Shown here one piece after another: positions 6,319 through 7,654 of a DNA stretch of 7,654 nt; position 1 is the first letter of the stretch; the number at the start of each line of letters is the position of its first letter. Position numbers and translations under genes: made by a program. Source of the DNA: Chthoniobacterales bacterium. Its GTDB lineage: Bacteria > Verrucomicrobiota > Verrucomicrobiia > Chthoniobacterales > UBA10450. The notes below the pieces were generated by a model that searched no databases, had not been told where the DNA came from, and worked only from the letters and a program-made list of their open reading frames with translations. The stretch lies in contig JACCZO010000414.1 in assembly GCA_013695925.1 (NCBI GenBank), forward strand, positions 1 through 7,654, in the 5' to 3' direction.

Positions 6319-7488
6319 CTATGAAGGAGCCGGAGAATGGAGGAGAAGGAGGGGGAATTTTCCTTTGGTGGGCGGGTGCAGGAGGACCGAGTGATCGCCA
6401 TTGGGATGGAGGCAGCGAGTGACGCGGGTATGGGGTGGTTGTTCGACGCGGAGCCGCTGGCCGGCGAGGGCGACGCGGCCGTCGGGGCCGACGCGGGTTG
6501 GGGAGCGCACGCTCCAGAGGTAGGGCCACCAAGGACAACGGGGCGAGGGCCGCAAGACGGAGCGATTCTCTTTCCGGGCCAGGTTCCAAGCGGCTTGCGG
6601 GGTGGAGCCGATCTCGCGGTGTTTTTCTTGAGTGTTGTGGTGGAGGCGGAGCTGCTCGATGAGGCGGTTGGCTTCCGGGAGAGTGGTGACGTGCTCGGCG
6701 GCGAAGAGGGCGGGAAGACGTCTTTGCCAGAAGTCGTGTGCGCGCTCGATTTTTCCTTTGGCTTGGGGAGTGGGGGCGAAGCGCAAAGAGACTTCGTAAA
6801 AGCGCAGGGCAGCGCCAAGTTGGGTAAAAGCCTCGGGCTGGTTGGTGAAGAAAAAGGAGTGGTAATCGACGTAGAGAGCGAGGGGCAGGCCACAGGTAGC
6901 GAAAGCGCTGGAGAGGAAGTCGAGATGAGCCAGGAGGCTCTCGCGCGGGTAGAGGCGTGCGAGGGGAAGAAGGCGGCTGTGATCGTCGAGGATCTCGAGC
7001 AGCGGAGGCTGTTGGGACTGGTGGGCAAACCAGCGATGTGGAGAAGCGTCGTACTGCCAGAGCTGGCCGATCTGCTGGACTTGCCAGCGACGCACCGGCT
7101 TGGGGCGTTTTTTGTGACGAGTATCGGGTGCCAGGTCGTGCTGGAGGGCCCAGCGGCGAACGGTGGCCCGAGCGAGCTTGAGCTGATGACGGCGATGAAC
7201 TTCCGAAGCGGCGAAGCTGTAGGAGGCCGGAGGGTCGGCCTGGAGCAGCTTGCGCAACAGAGCCAGGACTGCGGCGGGCCAGGGAGAAAAGCGGTTGCCG
7301 CCGGAACTTCCGGGCTGCCAGTGCCGCTGAGCGCGCGTGGCACAGGCGCGCAAATAGGCGGTGTAAAGCCCGTAGAAGCGGCTCCGACTCAAGCCCAGTT
7401 CAGAGGCGGCTTCGCTCGCCGGCAAGGCTCGCCGGCGGAAACGCGCCAGAACATCACGGATGAAGGGCGCGGCGTGGCGGCCGCGCAA
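6319..7488 (-). CDS. DDE transposase with integrase core (rve)
   Basis: This 389-residue transposase cuts and joins the IS ends. A helix-turn-helix lies at about 21-47 (ASEAASELGLSRSRFYGLYTAYL), and a second winged/HTH-like region at about 90-115. The integrase core carries the catalytic triad Asp147 (LWQYDASPHRWF), Asp208 (LYVDYHSFF) and Glu248 (KGKIERAHDFWQRRLP), with about 39 residues between the last two. A C-terminal beta-barrel-like part (RVGPDGRVALAGQRLRVE) follows. DASPHxWF and LEILDDHSR point to the ISNCY/IS481 side of the rve superfamily. The start is weak: TTG 7486-7488, no ATG in the whole frame (no internal methionine), and an in-frame TGA at 7504-7506. The frame is uninterrupted and all catalytic residues remain, so it may be active. 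Confidence 0.9.
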   Translation of the reverse strand: MRGRHAAPFIRDVLARFRRRALPASEAASELGLSRSRFYGLYTAYLRACATRAQRHWQPGSSGGNRFSPWPAAVLALLRKLLQADPPASYSFAASEVHRRHQLKLARATVRRWALQHDLAPDTRHKKRPKPVRRWQVQQIGQLWQYDASPHRWFAHQSQQPPLLEILDDHSRLLPLARLYPRESLLAHLDFLSSAFATCGLPLALYVDYHSFFFTNQPEAFTQLGAALRFYEVSLRFAPTPQAKGKIERAHDFWQRRLPALFAAEHVTTLPEANRLIEQLRLHHNTQEKHREIGSTPQAAWNLARKENRSVLRPSPRCPWWPYLWSVRSPTRVGPDGRVALAGQRLRVEQPPHTRVTRCLHPNGDHSVLLHPPTKGKFPLLLLHSPAPS

Positions 7489-7538
7489 CTGCTGATAATT
7501 TTTTCAAGCGCAAAAGATAGGGAGGGGGAGCCCGCGCA

Positions 7539-7583
7539 CATTTTTTACTGAGCCTCCGCTCCGCTCCGGCTCAGCAAAAAATG
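7539..7583. repeat. Long hairpin inside the right IS end, upstream of the transposase
   Basis: Bases 7539-7554 pair with 7568-7583 (CATTTTTTACTGAGCC against GGCTCAGCAAAAAATG, 15 of 16 positions), with a 13-nt loop of TCCGC repeats. Because the T6 and A6 tracts lie within the stem there is no free U-tail, so it is not a textbook terminator. Its place between the IS end and the transposase suggests it limits expression from outside transcripts. Confidence 0.7.
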
Positions 7584-7586
7584 CGG

Positions 7587-7620
7587 TGTCCTAGTTTGAT
7601 CGCACACTGTCCTACTTTGC
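7587..7620 (-). repeat. Subterminal transposase-boxes R3 and R2
   Basis: R3 is TGTCCTAGTTTGA (7587-7599) and R2 is TGTCCTACTTTGC (7608-7620). With R1 (7629-7641) they start exactly 21 bases apart (7587, 7608, 7629), two helical turns, so all three face the same side of DNA. R1 and R3 share a 20-base context (GTGTCCTAsTTTGATCGCAC) with a single difference. Confidence 0.75.
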
Positions 7621-7628
7621 TTGCCCGG

Positions 7629-7654
7629 TGTCCTACTTTGATCGCACCACGACA
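7629..7654 (-). repeat. Right terminal inverted repeat of the IS
   Basis: Reading inward on the minus strand it starts TGTCGTGGTGCGATC and ends AGGACA, matching the left end at 21 of 26 positions. It contains box R1 (7629-7641) and reaches the last base of the window. Confidence 0.85.

Larger units (their letters stand above)
6268..7654 (-). mobile_element. Complete single-ORF insertion sequence (rve/DDE type, IS481/ISNCY-like)
   Basis: A 1,387-bp element is bounded by imperfect 26-bp inverted repeats that begin TGTCGTG. It starts with TG and ends with CA, as for retroviral-type DDE elements. It holds one transposase on the minus strand and no accessory gene (no IstB-like ATPase). Inside each end are repeated 13-bp boxes, two on the left and three on the right, all oriented inward. 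The element ends on the last base of the window, so the target duplication cannot be checked. The left flank is CATCCGGG before position 6268. It sits just upstream of the antitoxin-like gene. The family name is inferred from the transposase core. Confidence 0.85.

Noticed and set aside
6063..7343. 426-codon minus-strand open frame spanning IS and antitoxin
   Set aside because: Ser/Pro-rich shadow of the transposase in another frame; it crosses the IS boundary and shows no domain.
6337..7551. 404-codon plus-strand open frame across the IS
   Set aside because: It is antisense to a transposase with a complete DDE triad; its composition (Gly, Glu, Val runs) reflects GC-rich complement, and it has no recognisable domain.

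Overview
The window is 7,654 bases of GC-rich bacterial chromosome. It carries housekeeping genes (nadD, rsfS), envelope and periplasmic proteins, a toxin-antitoxin pair and one complete insertion sequence. The gene style suggests a soil Verrucomicrobiota (Spartobacteria/Chthoniobacterales type) genome, probably an assembled environmental one: proline-rich secreted proteins with signal peptides, a Mip-type FKBP, Hydin/ASH-like Ig domains and scattered 'ggctggaagcc'-type palindromic repeats. That placement is inference from style, as there is no rRNA or other marker here.

Layout. Bases 1-89 are a compact cluster of hairpins (a repeat unit). A secreted L,D-transpeptidase (188-829, minus) follows. 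It is divergent from a secreted, membrane-anchored multi-Ig protein (1014-2642, plus). That gene collides tail to tail, with overlapping stop codons, with a secreted protein of lysozyme-like appearance (2639-3475, minus) that is broken by one in-frame TAA. A periplasmic FKBP-type prolyl isomerase (3546-4379, plus) is divergent from it. A 237-base convergent gap holds two further strong hairpins.

A minus-strand group comes next, in transcription order: antitoxin-like gene (6001-6189), VapC-type PIN toxin (5608-6000), nadD (4964-5539) and rsfS (4617-4964). nadD and rsfS overlap by one base, but the expected rsfS ATG reads ATC.

Bases 6268-7654 are a complete IS: one DDE transposase, 26-bp imperfect terminal inverted repeats, and an asymmetric array of five 13-bp boxes, three of them at exactly 21-bp spacing. 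The last base of the window is the last base of the IS and the first bases lie in a repeat, so both window edges are probably assembly breaks at repeats.

The first half is mostly envelope biology: peptidoglycan crosslinking, a putative muramidase-like protein, an adhesive or scaffold surface protein and a folding catalyst. The second half couples NAD synthesis and ribosome silencing behind a toxin-antitoxin pair. I see no CRISPR array, tRNA or rRNA, and no clear new defence system. The most unusual signals are the IS end architecture, the odd start of its methionine-free transposase, and the two single-base lesions.
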